Shown in pieces: positions 1 through 8,322 of a stretch of DNA of 29,993 nucleotides. The number at the start of each line of letters is the position of its first letter. The stretch's first letter is position 1. The translations under genes and the position numbers were made by a program. The notes under the pieces are model-generated. The model ran no database searches and was not told where the DNA came from. It saw only the letters and a list, made by a program, of their open reading frames with translations. Source of the stretch: CAYSRJ01 sp964525675 (lineage in GTDB: Bacteria; Spirochaetota; B62-G9; DRHN01); assembly GCA_964525675.1 (NCBI GenBank), contig CAZGJW010000023.1, positions 1 to 29,993 on the forward strand, in the 5' to 3' direction.

Positions 1-251
1 ATCATCTCCGTGTTGTACTTTTGCACAAATGTTTCCCATGGAGTCTGCTCGACAACTACCTTTATTCCGGTTTCCGCTGTAAAACCTTCGGAGAGCTTCT
101 CGAGATAATCCGCAGGCGCCCACTGTGCCCAGTGAATTGTGATAAATTGCTCTTCTGCAGGCTTTTTTTTCCCTGCACCTGCAAAAACAAACACTGCTGT
201 AGCCAATACAAAGATCATCACTACTCCAAACCACACCAGTTTCTTTCTCAT
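1..251 (-). CDS. ABC transporter extracellular solute-binding protein, N-terminal part (gene runs off the window)
   Basis: Only the first 83 codons are present. The ATG at 251 follows a clear ribosome site (AAAGGAG, 7 bases before the start). The product opens MRKKLVWFGVVMIFVLATAV, a typical signal peptide ending near VFAGAG, then a short charged linker (GKKKPAEEQ) and a mature start with TIHWAQWAPADYLEKL and later FTAETGIKV and PWETFVQKY. This is the usual opening of family 1 (sugar-type) binding proteins, in which the first beta strand is followed by an 'F...TGI.V' segment. It should capture a solute, probably a sugar or oligosaccharide, outside the inner membrane for an ABC permease beyond the window. 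It has its own long leader. The ligand cannot be named from this fragment. Family confidence is good; substrate is unknown. Confidence 0.8.
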   Translation of the reverse strand, partial: MRKKLVWFGVVMIFVLATAVFVFAGAGKKKPAEEQFITIHWAQWAPADYLEKLSEGFTAETGIKVVVEQTPWETFVQKYNTEM

Positions 252-306
252 TTTAATCTCCTTTAATAACATAATTTTGATAAACCCTTTACGGTACTCC
301 TTACAT

Positions 307-396
307 GAGAATTGCCTGATATTCACAATTCAGCAACACACTTTTAATAAATATTACAAGCAATTCCCAATCAAACCGGTTCTCATCACCTCCTTA
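307..396 (-). promoter_or_regulatory. Structured 5' leader with a full anti-Shine-Dalgarno complement
   Basis: On the minus strand, bases 396-385 read TAAGGAGGTGAT, which complements the conserved 3' tail of 16S rRNA over 12 bases. No gene of useful size follows it. An ATG overlaps its end (386) and would give only a 10-residue peptide ending at 354, with just 2 bases between AGGAGG and ATG, which is too close for normal initiation. Downstream, GGGAATTGC (368-360) can pair with GCAATTCTC (315-307): 9 pairs including one G-U, with a 44-base loop. A second TAAGGAG lies just after that stem, and the true site AAAGGAG precedes the gene at 251. The arrangement is seen; a regulatory role is inferred. 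Confidence 0.35.
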
Positions 397-509
397 TTTT
401 ATTGTAAAAATATAAATTAATTATGGTTTTGATTAATAAATACTATCGAAAAATCGTTATTCGCATAATTTGTCTTATATAAAAATGAAGAATGCTTTTA
501 GTAGTAAGC

Positions 510-625
510 TTCTAAGCAACTTAGAACAATTTACTTTTTGATACCCAGCCCTGTCAAGGATCGGCCCCACCGGGGACATATCCCGCCAAGGACTTTCCCC
601 TGGGGGAGGTACGCCGCTTTTTAAT
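510..625 (+). repeat. Dispersed intergenic repeat, copy 1
   Basis: The copy begins TTCTAAGCAACTTAGAA and reaches TTTTTGATAC at 544. This 35-base head aligns without gaps to the head of copy 2 (8323-8357) at about 27 of 35 positions. A variable GC-rich middle follows with a GGCCCC/GGGG hairpin and the phrase CATATCCCGCC, then a tail GGTACGCCGCTTTTTAA near 608-624 that matches CGTACGCCACTTTA of copy 2. The phrase TTCCCCTGGGGGA near 594-607 resembles TTCCCTGGGGGGA of copy 3. It lies between mtlD and the binding-protein gene and codes for nothing visible. Confidence 0.55.
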
Positions 626-813
626 GATTTCAAAATTCAAACATATTACTACCAATTATATTATAAAAATAGTTACTTTTTTGTCAAGGGTAAGTTTTAA
701 TAGGTCTCTATATGGGTATATAGATATACAGCGTTAAAAGAATAAAAATTCGCATAAGGCTTTGAAGGTAGGATCCTATTGCACCGAACACACAATCGCT
801 CGCCGGTTTAGCT

Positions 814-2001
814 TCACTTTTTTTTCTTCTCAAAAAGCTTGAGGTAAGAACTTACGATCTTGCTGCCAAGCTCACTTTCCGGATCAACTCCGGACACTTC
901 CATCATTGTACGTTCTATCCCCGATTCCTTGATCATTTTTTGCAGTCTAACCGCCTCACTGTCTTTTCGATAATCATAGCAGAATGCAGCAGCACATACC
1001 ACTGCGATGTTCTCAGGAAATATTTCCTGCTCTAAACAGAGGCGGGCGCTTCCTACCAGCCTGTCGTGCGGTCCGAGTTTTCTGATTGGATCGCGGCCTA
1101 CCCGGTACACCGTATCCAGTATCATCGGATTACTGAAACGAAGATTGATATCAGCCCTCACCCAATCCTGGCTTTCCCTGTCAAGATCTTTTGAGAATCG
1201 CACAATGAGTGCTTCCGATATTTCATCGAGGGCACCGTTGAAGTAGGTCAGAAGAGCGGCGTCCTCAAACAGCTCATGCACATAGGTAAATCCCCTGAGA
1301 TACCCGAGATACGCAAGGGCAGCATGCCCCAGATTATAGGTGAAGAGCTTGCGTGTTACCTCGGCTTCGAAATTATCCACCGCTCTTATACCCTCTATAG
1401 CGGGAGGCGTTCCTCTTACTGCGTTACCATCATAGGGAAGCGCATGGAAGGAATCGGCCGTAACGAAGAGAGGGTCATCCACCCCGAATCGGTCGCTTTT
1501 TGAGGGAACCATTCGCGCGACAATGGTTCCCACAAAGCCGATGTTTTCTTCAGTCCATTTCTTCAATGGTTCATCCATATCACGCATAACCGCATCCTTG
1601 AGTATTTTCGAGGCGGTGAGTGTATTTTCGCAGAGATAGATATCCACCGGCCTAGCACTTCTCTCAAACCGAAGCTGAATTCCACTGATAACCAGCGGCG
1701 CAATCGACACGAGGTTCCCGACCCCGACCGCGGTGCCGATTACATCTGCATTCGCAACAGCTTCAGTTACATCGGGCACTTTGTCCGCGTCAATCGCGCG
1801 TATGCGATCGATTGTGAGGTCTATTTCACTTCTGGTCCGTGCATCTAAAAGCCTGAGGGGATATTGTTTTTTTTCATTGATCAGCAGGACTATATCGGGC
1901 GAAACATCGACGAATATCGTTTCGTATCCTGCTTCATAAAAAAGCTGGCCCATAAATCCTCGGCCGATATTTCCCGCTCCGAACTGCACTGCTTTCTGCA
2001 T
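814..2001 (-). CDS. mtlD: Mannitol-1-phosphate 5-dehydrogenase
   Basis: The 395-residue product should oxidise D-mannitol 1-phosphate to fructose 6-phosphate with NAD+ in the cytoplasm, or run in reverse to make mannitol phosphate. The N-terminus AVQFGAGNIGRGFMG (residues 4-18) is the characteristic dinucleotide-binding start of MtlD, and LFTYNLGHAALAYLGYLRG in the C-terminal half is the family's helical active-site region. The length fits the family (E. coli 382). The start is supported by GGAAGGAG about 10 bases before the ATG. It lies 58 bases after hom on the same strand and may be the last gene of a thrH-hom-mtlD unit. No mannitol PTS genes are next to it, so mannitol phosphate may come from elsewhere or be made here as a solute or reserve. 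The C-terminus ends in a lysine run (EKKKK). Confidence in the enzyme is high. Confidence 0.93.
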   Translation of the reverse strand: MQKAVQFGAGNIGRGFMGQLFYEAGYETIFVDVSPDIVLLINEKKQYPLRLLDARTRSEIDLTIDRIRAIDADKVPDVTEAVANADVIGTAVGVGNLVSIAPLVISGIQLRFERSARPVDIYLCENTLTASKILKDAVMRDMDEPLKKWTEENIGFVGTIVARMVPSKSDRFGVDDPLFVTADSFHALPYDGNAVRGTPPAIEGIRAVDNFEAEVTRKLFTYNLGHAALAYLGYLRGFTYVHELFEDAALLTYFNGALDEISEALIVRFSKDLDRESQDWVRADINLRFSNPMILDTVYRVGRDPIRKLGPHDRLVGSARLCLEQEIFPENIAVVCAAAFCYDYRKDSEAVRLQKMIKESGIERTMMEVSGVDPESELGSKIVSSYLKLFEKKKK

Positions 2002-2059
2002 AGGTCAAGGGCTCCTTCCGGTCAATTCGTGTTGGATGTGTTTCAAGTGGGTTTTTTCG

Positions 2060-3364
2060 TCAGCTGTGATCTTCATCGATTACTCTTAAGATGACTCCTG
2101 CACCTTCAAGCTCGTCGAGCACATTTATTTCGGAAACCGCTTTTTTCATATTTGACTCACGGGCTGAATGGGTCAGCATTACGAGTGGAACATATTCATG
2201 CTCTTCTTCGGTTTCTTTCTGTATAACAGAGGCAATGCTGATTTGATTCTTTCCCAGTATTCCCGCTATCTTCGACAGGATGCCGGGTCGGTCGAGCACA
2301 TGAAAACGAAGGTAGTATCGGGAAACACTGCTTTCAAATGGTAATTGCGGAAGATTTCTGTTGAATACATATGAATAGCGGTCATACTCACCATCGCTTT
2401 TCACCTTATGGGCAATATCGGCTATATCGGCGACGATGGCGCTCGCTGTGGGATAGGCGCCTGCTCCCTTTCCGTAGTACATCGATTTGCCCAGAAAATC
2501 CGAATACACCATAACCGCATTATCTTCCCAGCTTATCGCCGCGAGGGGATCGTCCCCGGAAACAAGGGCCGGATGCACCCTGACGAGCACCCCCTGCTCG
2601 GTCTTCTCGGCAATAGCGAGAAGCTTTAAAACAAACCCGAGCTCATCAGCGTACTCCATGTCCCGCTCCGAGATGTGCTCGATCCCCTCGACATACACCC
2701 TGTCGTGATCGATATATGAACTGAATGCAAGCGAGGAGAGTATGGTGATCTTATGGCGCGCATCACCCCCTGAAACATCAAGAGTGGGGTCCGCCTCTGC
2801 AAAACCAAGCTCCTGTGCCTTTTCAAGCGCCGCCCGGAAGTCGAGCCCCTCCCGGGTCATACTGGTAAGAATGAAGTTTGTGGTTCCGTTCAGAATTGCG
2901 ACGATCTTCTGTATCGTGTTTCCGATAAGGGCCTCGCGTATGGTTTTAATGATCGGTATACCGCCGCCGACTGATGCCTCGTATCCGAGCTCTACCTTCG
3001 ATTTCAGCACTTCTTCGAATATTTCTCTTCCGTGGGTCGCCAGAAGAGCTTTGTTGGCTGTAACAATGTGTTTTCCGTTTCGTATTGCCTGCACTGTTAG
3101 TTCTTTCGCAATTGTGGTGCCACCTATCAGTTCGACGACGACATCAATGTCAGGATTTTCCAGGACATCCGAAGCGGCGGTTGTAAAAACTCCGTCGGGA
3201 ATTCCCAATGCAGCCTTTCTCTGCACATCCGTATCAGCGGTCTTTTCAATTATTATTCTGACACCCGATTTTGTGCTGATGTGATCACCGTTTTTACGCA
3301 ACAATTCATACACACCGGACCCGACAGTGCCAAGCCCCAGAATACCGACTTTTATCGTCTTCAT
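2060..3364 (-). CDS. hom: Homoserine dehydrogenase with C-terminal ACT domain
   Basis: The 434-residue enzyme reduces aspartate semialdehyde to homoserine with NAD(P)H, the branch point to threonine and methionine. Seen: a Rossmann motif GILGLGTVGSGVYE (8-20), TANKALLA (102-109), the catalytic-core stretch AILNGTTNFIL (156-166), EADPTLDVSGGDARHKI (190-206) with the conserved Asp and Lys, and an ACT-type regulatory domain from about residue 350 (YYLRFHVLDRPGILSKIAGIL) to the end. The ACT domain usually means feedback control by threonine. The ATG at 3364 has a modest AAGGTAGA site before it. It is the free-standing form, not the aspartokinase fusion. It follows thrH by 56 bases, so homoserine formation and its phosphorylation may be encoded side by side. 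Confidence 0.94.
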   Translation of the reverse strand: MKTIKVGILGLGTVGSGVYELLRKNGDHISTKSGVRIIIEKTADTDVQRKAALGIPDGVFTTAASDVLENPDIDVVVELIGGTTIAKELTVQAIRNGKHIVTANKALLATHGREIFEEVLKSKVELGYEASVGGGIPIIKTIREALIGNTIQKIVAILNGTTNFILTSMTREGLDFRAALEKAQELGFAEADPTLDVSGGDARHKITILSSLAFSSYIDHDRVYVEGIEHISERDMEYADELGFVLKLLAIAEKTEQGVLVRVHPALVSGDDPLAAISWEDNAVMVYSDFLGKSMYYGKGAGAYPTASAIVADIADIAHKVKSDGEYDRYSYVFNRNLPQLPFESSVSRYYLRFHVLDRPGILSKIAGILGKNQISIASVIQKETEEEHEYVPLVMLTHSARESNMKKAVSEINVLDELEGAGVILRVIDEDHS

Positions 3365-3420
3365 GGTTTCTACCTTAATTCAGTCAATACGCAATGTGAC
3401 CGGAATAAATAACAGATGCC

Positions 3421-4032
3421 CTATAATAATTCTTTTAAGTATGTTTTAAGCTCATTGTACTCGTAAAACACCCTGTGCTGCGAAAATTTGCGTACGACAT
3501 TCTCAGGAGGCCTGAAGAGTATCCCCACATCAGCCTCACCGAGCATCGTCGTATCATTGTAGGAATCTCCCATCGATATGACTCTGAAGCCGAGATCCTT
3601 GAACGCTTTTGTCGCCATTTTCTTTCCATCCCTTATGCGCAGATGGTAGTTTACGATTGTATTGTTTTCATCCGTTTCAAGGTTATTGCAGAACAGCGTG
3701 GGGTATGAGAGCTTTTTCATCAAGGGGAGGGCAAACTCATAGTATGTGTCCGAGAGGATAACAGCCTGCGACCGATCACGCACCCAGTCGAGAAAATCGT
3801 TTGCGCCTTCAAGCGGGTCCACCGAATTAATTACATCCTGTATGTCGGACAGGGTAAGATGATTCTCCTTCAATATCTTGAGCCGCATCTGCATGAGCTC
3901 ATCGTAATCGGAGACGTCACGCGTGGTGAGACGAAGCTTCTCAATGCCGGTTCTTTCAGATACTGCAATCCATATCTCCGGAACGAGAACGCCCTCAAGG
4001 TCCATGGCAACTATTGTTGGTTTTTTTTCCAC
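3421..4032 (-). CDS. thrH: ThrH-type HAD phosphatase / phosphoserine:homoserine phosphotransferase
   Basis: From the GTG at 4032 the product is 203 residues and closely resembles Pseudomonas ThrH, which takes phosphate from phosphoserine and can pass it to homoserine. Seen: the ThrH-style motif I MDLEGVLVPEIW (Asp11 nucleophile, Glu13 instead of Asp), TTRDVSDYDELM, motif II VILSDTYYEF (Ser94), a Lys-rich motif III near 137-142 and motif IV GDSYNDTTML (155-164). I chose GTG because homology starts two or three residues later and an ACGGAG site lies 11 bases before it; an upstream in-frame ATG at 4146 sits in a hairpin arm and would add 38 unrelated residues. hom follows directly. The pair suggests a threonine route not dependent on an ATP-using homoserine kinase, though the rest of the pathway is not in view. 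Confidence 0.88.
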   Translation of the reverse strand: MEKKPTIVAMDLEGVLVPEIWIAVSERTGIEKLRLTTRDVSDYDELMQMRLKILKENHLTLSDIQDVINSVDPLEGANDFLDWVRDRSQAVILSDTYYEFALPLMKKLSYPTLFCNNLETDENNTIVNYHLRIRDGKKMATKAFKDLGFRVISMGDSYNDTTMLGEADVGILFRPPENVVRKFSQHRVFYEYNELKTYLKELL

Positions 4033-4124
4033 AACAGAAGCAACTCCGTCTCTTGAATCATCTGAATGGTTACTGAATCTGGATGGAGGGAATATAAATC
4101 CGGTATTCTGCATCGTCAACAGGA

Positions 4125-4220
4125 ATGCTCCGCGAACATGGAGCATCGACAGGAGCCCCTGCCAATCTTCTGGGTATTGCCGCTGATACGCGGCGTACTC
4201 TCCGCGACATGTGAGCGGAG
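4125..4220 (-). promoter_or_regulatory. Cluster of three hairpins upstream of thrH
   Basis: The 270-base gap between the large envelope gene and thrH contains three compact inverted repeats: CTCCGC/GCGGAG (4200-4205 with 4215-4220), GCCGC/GCGGC (4179-4183 with 4190-4194) and ATGCTCC/GGAGCAT (4125-4131 with 4140-4146). None is followed by a T-run on the minus strand, so they are not simple terminators. The first and third share CATGT(T)CGCGGAG, so their arms could exchange partners. The phrase GAGTACGCCGC resembles the tail of the dispersed repeat, and a decayed copy is possible. They may form a leader for thrH; no known riboswitch was recognised. Confidence 0.3.
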
Positions 4221-4302
4221 GTTATATACGCTCAACTGGATTAATCAGGTGCTTGAACAGGTGACATTCAACAATAGAAACGATCTCTCCCGTGTTCAGG
4301 TG

Positions 4303-7300
4303 TTACCTCGTCAGGTAGAACTCGACACGTCTGTTTCGCGCCCGCCCTGCCTCAGTACCGTTATCGTCAATGGGCATCTTTTCTCCCTTGCCTTCAGTTG
4401 TCAGCCTGTCCTTATCAATATCGTGCGCAACGAGATACTTGTACACCGAAAATGCACGCCGCTCGGAAAGCTTCTGGTTGTACTCATCCGATCCGATCGA
4501 ATCCGTGTGTCCGACCACTCTGATCTTGTACGCCGGGAACTTGTCGAGAATCTCGATCAGTCTGTTCAATATCGGAAAACTCTGCGGAAGCAGGTCTGAT
4601 TTATCGAACTCGAATTGAATGGAATTGATCATTATTTTCAGACCCTCGGATGTTTTTATAACGAGAATGTCCGTTTCGAAGCTCCTCGTTACCGTAATGC
4701 TGTTGTTATAACTATCCGACGCCCTGAGCTCCGCTATGTAATTGCTTGCCGAGTCTACCAGTACCTCCCACTTGTTCCCTACTTTCCGATACGTATATAA
4801 ATCCGGGGGAGTAAATCCTTCAGGCATCCGCACCGGATCGGAAAAACCGTCCCAGTGCAGGGTCTCTTTAAAACTGCCCTGCCCGGTATATTTCTTCAGA
4901 GGTGTGCTTCTATCGGGTTTGCCGTCCCAGACCCTGTACAGGGTAATGTCCCACTCACGGACGCCGTTTTTGTCGCTTATCTCGGCGTTGATATACAGCG
5001 TATCGGCCTCGCCGTCCCCGTCGGGTGAAAAAAGCTTGGGAGAAACGACGAAAAGATACCCGGGAGCTTTTGTATCCACGGTGATTGTACCGGGTTTGCT
5101 TTCAGGATGATTACCGCTTTTATATATAAGCCGCATGGTATAGCCATACTCTCCATCAAGCACAATACCGCCGTCTCCACCGGTTCCGTCCCACGTCAGT
5201 GCAGCAGGTGGTATGCCGCTCCCACCAATTTTTCTAATCAGCCGGTTTTGACTGTCGATGATATCAATGCTCCAGGAAATGAGACCCTTCTCGGAAGTAA
5301 GAACGGGAGTGAAAACAACCTTATCGAATGTCCCGTCGTTGTTGGGGGATATCCCCCGTTCACTTGCCAGAAGGCTCACCTTTTCATACTCTGTTGTCAG
5401 AACAATATTGGTTATACTCCCTTCGGCCTTGTTTCCAGCCGCATCCTTTCCTCTGATAGAGTAGGAATACGCCCCCTCTGCAAGAGGATTCCCGCTGTCA
5501 TCGCGACCGTCCCATACAATCTCACTGGGAGGATTTCCGACCCAGTTGAAGCTCTTTACCACTTCACCGCCTAGGCCCCTGATTTCGCCTGTGTAGGTGT
5601 CATCCTTATCGCCCCGCATTCTCTGATAAATAGTAAGCGTTTCCTTTGCACCGTCGTTATTCGGCGAAATGTTCAAATCTTCGACATACACCTCGATCGA
5701 GGGAGCCTGCGTATCGATTCGAATGTCCTTCGGTTTCGAGATTGGATTATTGCCCGCATCGTACAGTACACTCAGCACTGCGGAGTACAGGCCGTCCTCT
5801 GCCTGCACACCCGCATCCGTTTTCCCGTTCCACAACAGATCAGTCGGCAGCAGTTTTCCCATATTCTGATTGTTGAATGACCGCACCACCGCATTATTCC
5901 TGTCCCGAATATCGAGCTTCCACTCAACGATTCCCTCCATACTGCTCGTATGCAGTTTGAATGTAACACTATCCTTTATACCGTCCCCATTCGGCGATAT
6001 AATATACTCGTTCGGTTCGACAGACACCTCTTCAAAACCGGTCACAAGCTTGATGGGTCCGAAGCTCGCCACTGTGCTGTTTCCTACCTTGTCTCTTCCG
6101 GTAATGATATATGTATATGTACCCTCAACGGGCTGAGTGTTGTTGTCCCCTATCCCGTCCCAGACAATTACCTTCGGCGGATTCGTGCCGAATTCGAATG
6201 TCTTGAACGTTGCGCCGGCGGCATTGACGATCTTCGCCTCGAAAATATCCCCCTCGCTGGATTTTATGGTGTGTACGATATTCATGGTGTCTTTCACGCC
6301 GTCACCGTTGGGAGAAAATGCCGTAACGTTCGAGCTGACAGTTATGGAAGGCGGCGTATTGTCGATTCGAATAAACTTGTAGAATGACTCGGGATGATTC
6401 CCGCTTTCGAAGAAAAGCCTGAATTCAAGTGAGTAGAGCCCGTCGGGTAGAACAGCACCCTTGCTGTCTTTTCCGTCAAAACTTATGACATCCGGAAAAA
6501 CCTTATTGCCGTTGTACTCCCTCACAACACTCCCCTTTTCATCGACGATACGAAGGTCCCAGTTAATGAGCCCCTCCGTGCCGCTTGAAAACAGTCGTAT
6601 ATCATCCATATCCGAATAGCCGTCACCGTTGGGTGAAAAGGCTTTGAGCACCGGAGAGGCGGATATATCTTCATATTTTGTTCTGACGACGATACCGTCC
6701 ACGGAGGATTCGGTCCGGTTGTCCGCGAAGTCCGATGCTGTAATCGTGAATTTATACACTCCCTCCTTGACGAGTGCCCCGCTCTGGTCTCTGCCGTTCC
6801 ATTTAAAGACTTCCGGGACAGAGCCTGTTTTCTTCTCTTCCAGTACCGTGTTTCCGTCTCTATCGCTGATCCGTATTATAATTGCATCGTCTTTTCCAAT
6901 ATTTGCGCTCTTTACTGCGATATCCAGGGTATCTTTTACCCCGTCATCGTTCGGGCTGAAGAGAAGATCTTTCACCTTCGCTTCAACAATGGGGGTAACG
7001 TTATCAACAATGATCTGCCTCTTTTTAGTAATAATTTTGTTGTTATTCTCGTCCCAGGCTGTCAGGACATAGCTGTACTCACCGTTGGGCACAACATTCC
7101 CCGCGGAATCCTCACCGTCCCATTCTATGAATTTCGGTATTTCCACCTCCTGTTTTTTCGAGAATACCCGTTTGAAGTACTTTGGCAATGTCATTTTTCT
7201 GATCTTTCTCACATCTTTCGCCTCAAAAGACTTCACCGGATTTCCCCGAGCATCGGTGATGTCCAGCTTCCAGCCGAATACCATTGTATTGTCGCTAATA

Positions 7301-8310
7301 TTGGTATCGAGTTTTGCCCGGTCGTTGATTCCGTCATGATTGGGTGAAAAATATTCCCGCTCGGCATCAACCGATGCCTCAGGCGGCTTCTTATCGTACG
7401 TGCCGAAGGCGACGTTTATTCCCACATTATGCACAATCTGCCTGCTCCCGTTGAAATCGGTCGGCAGAAGCGAATAGGAGAGCTGGACACCGGTATCCTT
7501 TATATCAAAGTTCAGATCAACCCCGGCTGAGAAGGGGCCGACATCCTCCACTCCCAAACCCAGCCCGAGCTTGACATTGACCATATCAAAGAAGATATTT
7601 TCAAGGCCAATCCCGGCAAAAAAATTGAACGGATTAAACGGAACGGCCGCATGCGTTGAAAGCCGCGCCGCGTATATACCCTGCCGTATTACTTCAGCCT
7701 GCACGCCGAGATCGGCTTCAAGCGGCGGAAACGCATCGTAGCCTGAATAGGAAATATTCTTTCCGATATTCTTCAGGGCCAGCCCGACCGAATGATCGAA
7801 AAATCCGAAGCCCGTGCCACCGACTTCTTTTCTGTATATTGTTCCAATATCAAAGGATGCAAGAAAATCCCGCTCCGGTCCGTCATTTGCAAAACCCACA
7901 TTGATGCCTGCTCCGAACAGCCACTGTTCACTTACCGGTTTTGAGAACGTGCCCTTCACGCCAATTACATCCCCTGCACTCACCCCCGACGGTGAGGTAA
8001 GGGCGAGCACATTGCCCGTAATGATACCGATGGTGGTTGGAAAACTTGCGCCGAAATTAAGAAGAAAGTTATCACCGCCGAATCCGCCGAGCGAAAGGCT
8101 CGAGGTAATTCGTTTGGTGTCGGCAAGCGCCGCCGGGTTATACAGATTCGATTCCATGCGCATGAAATCAGCCGCGCCGCTCGACCCAAGCGGAAAATAG
8201 CTGATACCGCTGCCTAAATAGTAGTACTGCGAACCGGGAATTTGATCTGCGAAAGCGAAGCCTGCCGGTACAATCAGCAGGAGGACCAGCAGAAGTGATA
8301 TCCTTTTCAT
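4303..8310 (-). CDS. Large envelope protein: barrel-like N-terminus, eight Ig-like repeats, C-terminal OmpA domain
   Basis: The ATG at 8310 (1335 residues) has GGGAG 7 bases before it; a GTG three bases upstream is too close to that site. Parts in order: signal peptide (about 1-22); residues 25-305, rich in alternating hydrophobic strands and opening with the phrase SGISYFPLGSSGAADF, like spirochaetal outer-membrane barrel families; eight Ig-like units each starting with an SPNxDG-type motif (near 321, 451, 558, 665, 772, 881, 988, 1094) and carrying a later WDG/WNG and G.Y.Y; then an OmpA domain (about 1230-1335; VVGHTDSIGSDEYNQKLSERRA) that binds peptidoglycan. The units resemble FlgD/gliding-motility-type Ig folds whose Asp-rich loops may bind calcium. 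It probably links outer membrane to cell wall across the periplasm. The sides of the membrane and the partners are inferred. It is transcribed from its own promoter after sppA. Confidence 0.85.
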   Translation of the reverse strand: MKRISLLLVLLLIVPAGFAFADQIPGSQYYYLGSGISYFPLGSSGAADFMRMESNLYNPAALADTKRITSSLSLGGFGGDNFLLNFGASFPTTIGIITGNVLALTSPSGVSAGDVIGVKGTFSKPVSEQWLFGAGINVGFANDGPERDFLASFDIGTIYRKEVGGTGFGFFDHSVGLALKNIGKNISYSGYDAFPPLEADLGVQAEVIRQGIYAARLSTHAAVPFNPFNFFAGIGLENIFFDMVNVKLGLGLGVEDVGPFSAGVDLNFDIKDTGVQLSYSLLPTDFNGSRQIVHNVGINVAFGTYDKKPPEASVDAEREYFSPNHDGINDRAKLDTNISDNTMVFGWKLDITDARGNPVKSFEAKDVRKIRKMTLPKYFKRVFSKKQEVEIPKFIEWDGEDSAGNVVPNGEYSYVLTAWDENNNKIITKKRQIIVDNVTPIVEAKVKDLLFSPNDDGVKDTLDIAVKSANIGKDDAIIIRISDRDGNTVLEEKKTGSVPEVFKWNGRDQSGALVKEGVYKFTITASDFADNRTESSVDGIVVRTKYEDISASPVLKAFSPNGDGYSDMDDIRLFSSGTEGLINWDLRIVDEKGSVVREYNGNKVFPDVISFDGKDSKGAVLPDGLYSLEFRLFFESGNHPESFYKFIRIDNTPPSITVSSNVTAFSPNGDGVKDTMNIVHTIKSSEGDIFEAKIVNAAGATFKTFEFGTNPPKVIVWDGIGDNNTQPVEGTYTYIITGRDKVGNSTVASFGPIKLVTGFEEVSVEPNEYIISPNGDGIKDSVTFKLHTSSMEGIVEWKLDIRDRNNAVVRSFNNQNMGKLLPTDLLWNGKTDAGVQAEDGLYSAVLSVLYDAGNNPISKPKDIRIDTQAPSIEVYVEDLNISPNNDGAKETLTIYQRMRGDKDDTYTGEIRGLGGEVVKSFNWVGNPPSEIVWDGRDDSGNPLAEGAYSYSIRGKDAAGNKAEGSITNIVLTTEYEKVSLLASERGISPNNDGTFDKVVFTPVLTSEKGLISWSIDIIDSQNRLIRKIGGSGIPPAALTWDGTGGDGGIVLDGEYGYTMRLIYKSGNHPESKPGTITVDTKAPGYLFVVSPKLFSPDGDGEADTLYINAEISDKNGVREWDITLYRVWDGKPDRSTPLKKYTGQGSFKETLHWDGFSDPVRMPEGFTPPDLYTYRKVGNKWEVLVDSASNYIAELRASDSYNNSITVTRSFETDILVIKTSEGLKIMINSIQFEFDKSDLLPQSFPILNRLIEILDKFPAYKIRVVGHTDSIGSDEYNQKLSERRAFSVYKYLVAHDIDKDRLTTEGKGEKMPIDDNGTEAGRARNRRVEFYLTR
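5032..6960 (-). repeat. Three tandem copies of a ~214-residue two-domain unit inside the large envelope gene
   Basis: Within the eight Ig-like units of the envelope protein, units 2, 4 and 6 share one form (NPP/VP...WDGR.D..G, then DxxGN without the HPES phrase), and units 3, 5 and 7 share another (EGLINWDLRI-type strand, then FESGNHPES / YDAGNNPIS / YKSGNHPES and I.ID..PPS). The same type recurs every 214, 216 and 213 residues, so the array grew by duplicating a pair of domains. Units 1 and 8 are the divergent ends. DNA-level identity between copies is low by eye, so the duplication is not recent. Confidence 0.75.
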
Positions 8311-8322
8311 CACATTTCTCCC

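Larger units (their letters stand above)
252..813. other. 562-bp AT-rich intergenic region
   Basis: This gap lies between the 3' end of mtlD and the start of the solute-binding gene, both on the minus strand. It holds the structured leader of the binding-protein gene (307-396), a very AT-rich stretch (about 397-500) that probably contains its promoter although no convincing -35/-10 pair stands out, one copy of the dispersed repeat (510-625), and an AT-rich tail (626-813) in which I see nothing definite. No convincing terminator for mtlD was found. Two short plus-strand open frames here are chance readings across the leader and lack ribosome sites. Confidence 0.6.

Noticed and set aside
385..396. 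ATCACCTCCTTA on the plus strand as the 3' end of a 16S rRNA gene
   Set aside because: The preceding bases do not match the conserved 16S end (no GGAACCTGCGGCTGG before it).
2742..3284. 180-codon plus-strand frame opposite homoserine dehydrogenase
   Set aside because: Serine/proline-rich composition typical of antisense translation; the minus-strand gene is unambiguous.
4033..4146. Longer thrH start at the ATG 4146
   Set aside because: The added 38 residues have no match to ThrH, the ATG is in a hairpin arm without a ribosome site, and a GTG at 4032 fits both homology and SD.
4179..4220. Hairpins before thrH as terminator of the large envelope gene
   Set aside because: No T-run follows any of them on the minus strand.
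8311..8313. GTG start for the large envelope gene
   Set aside because: The GGGAG site is only 4 bases away; the next ATG at 8310 has the correct spacing.
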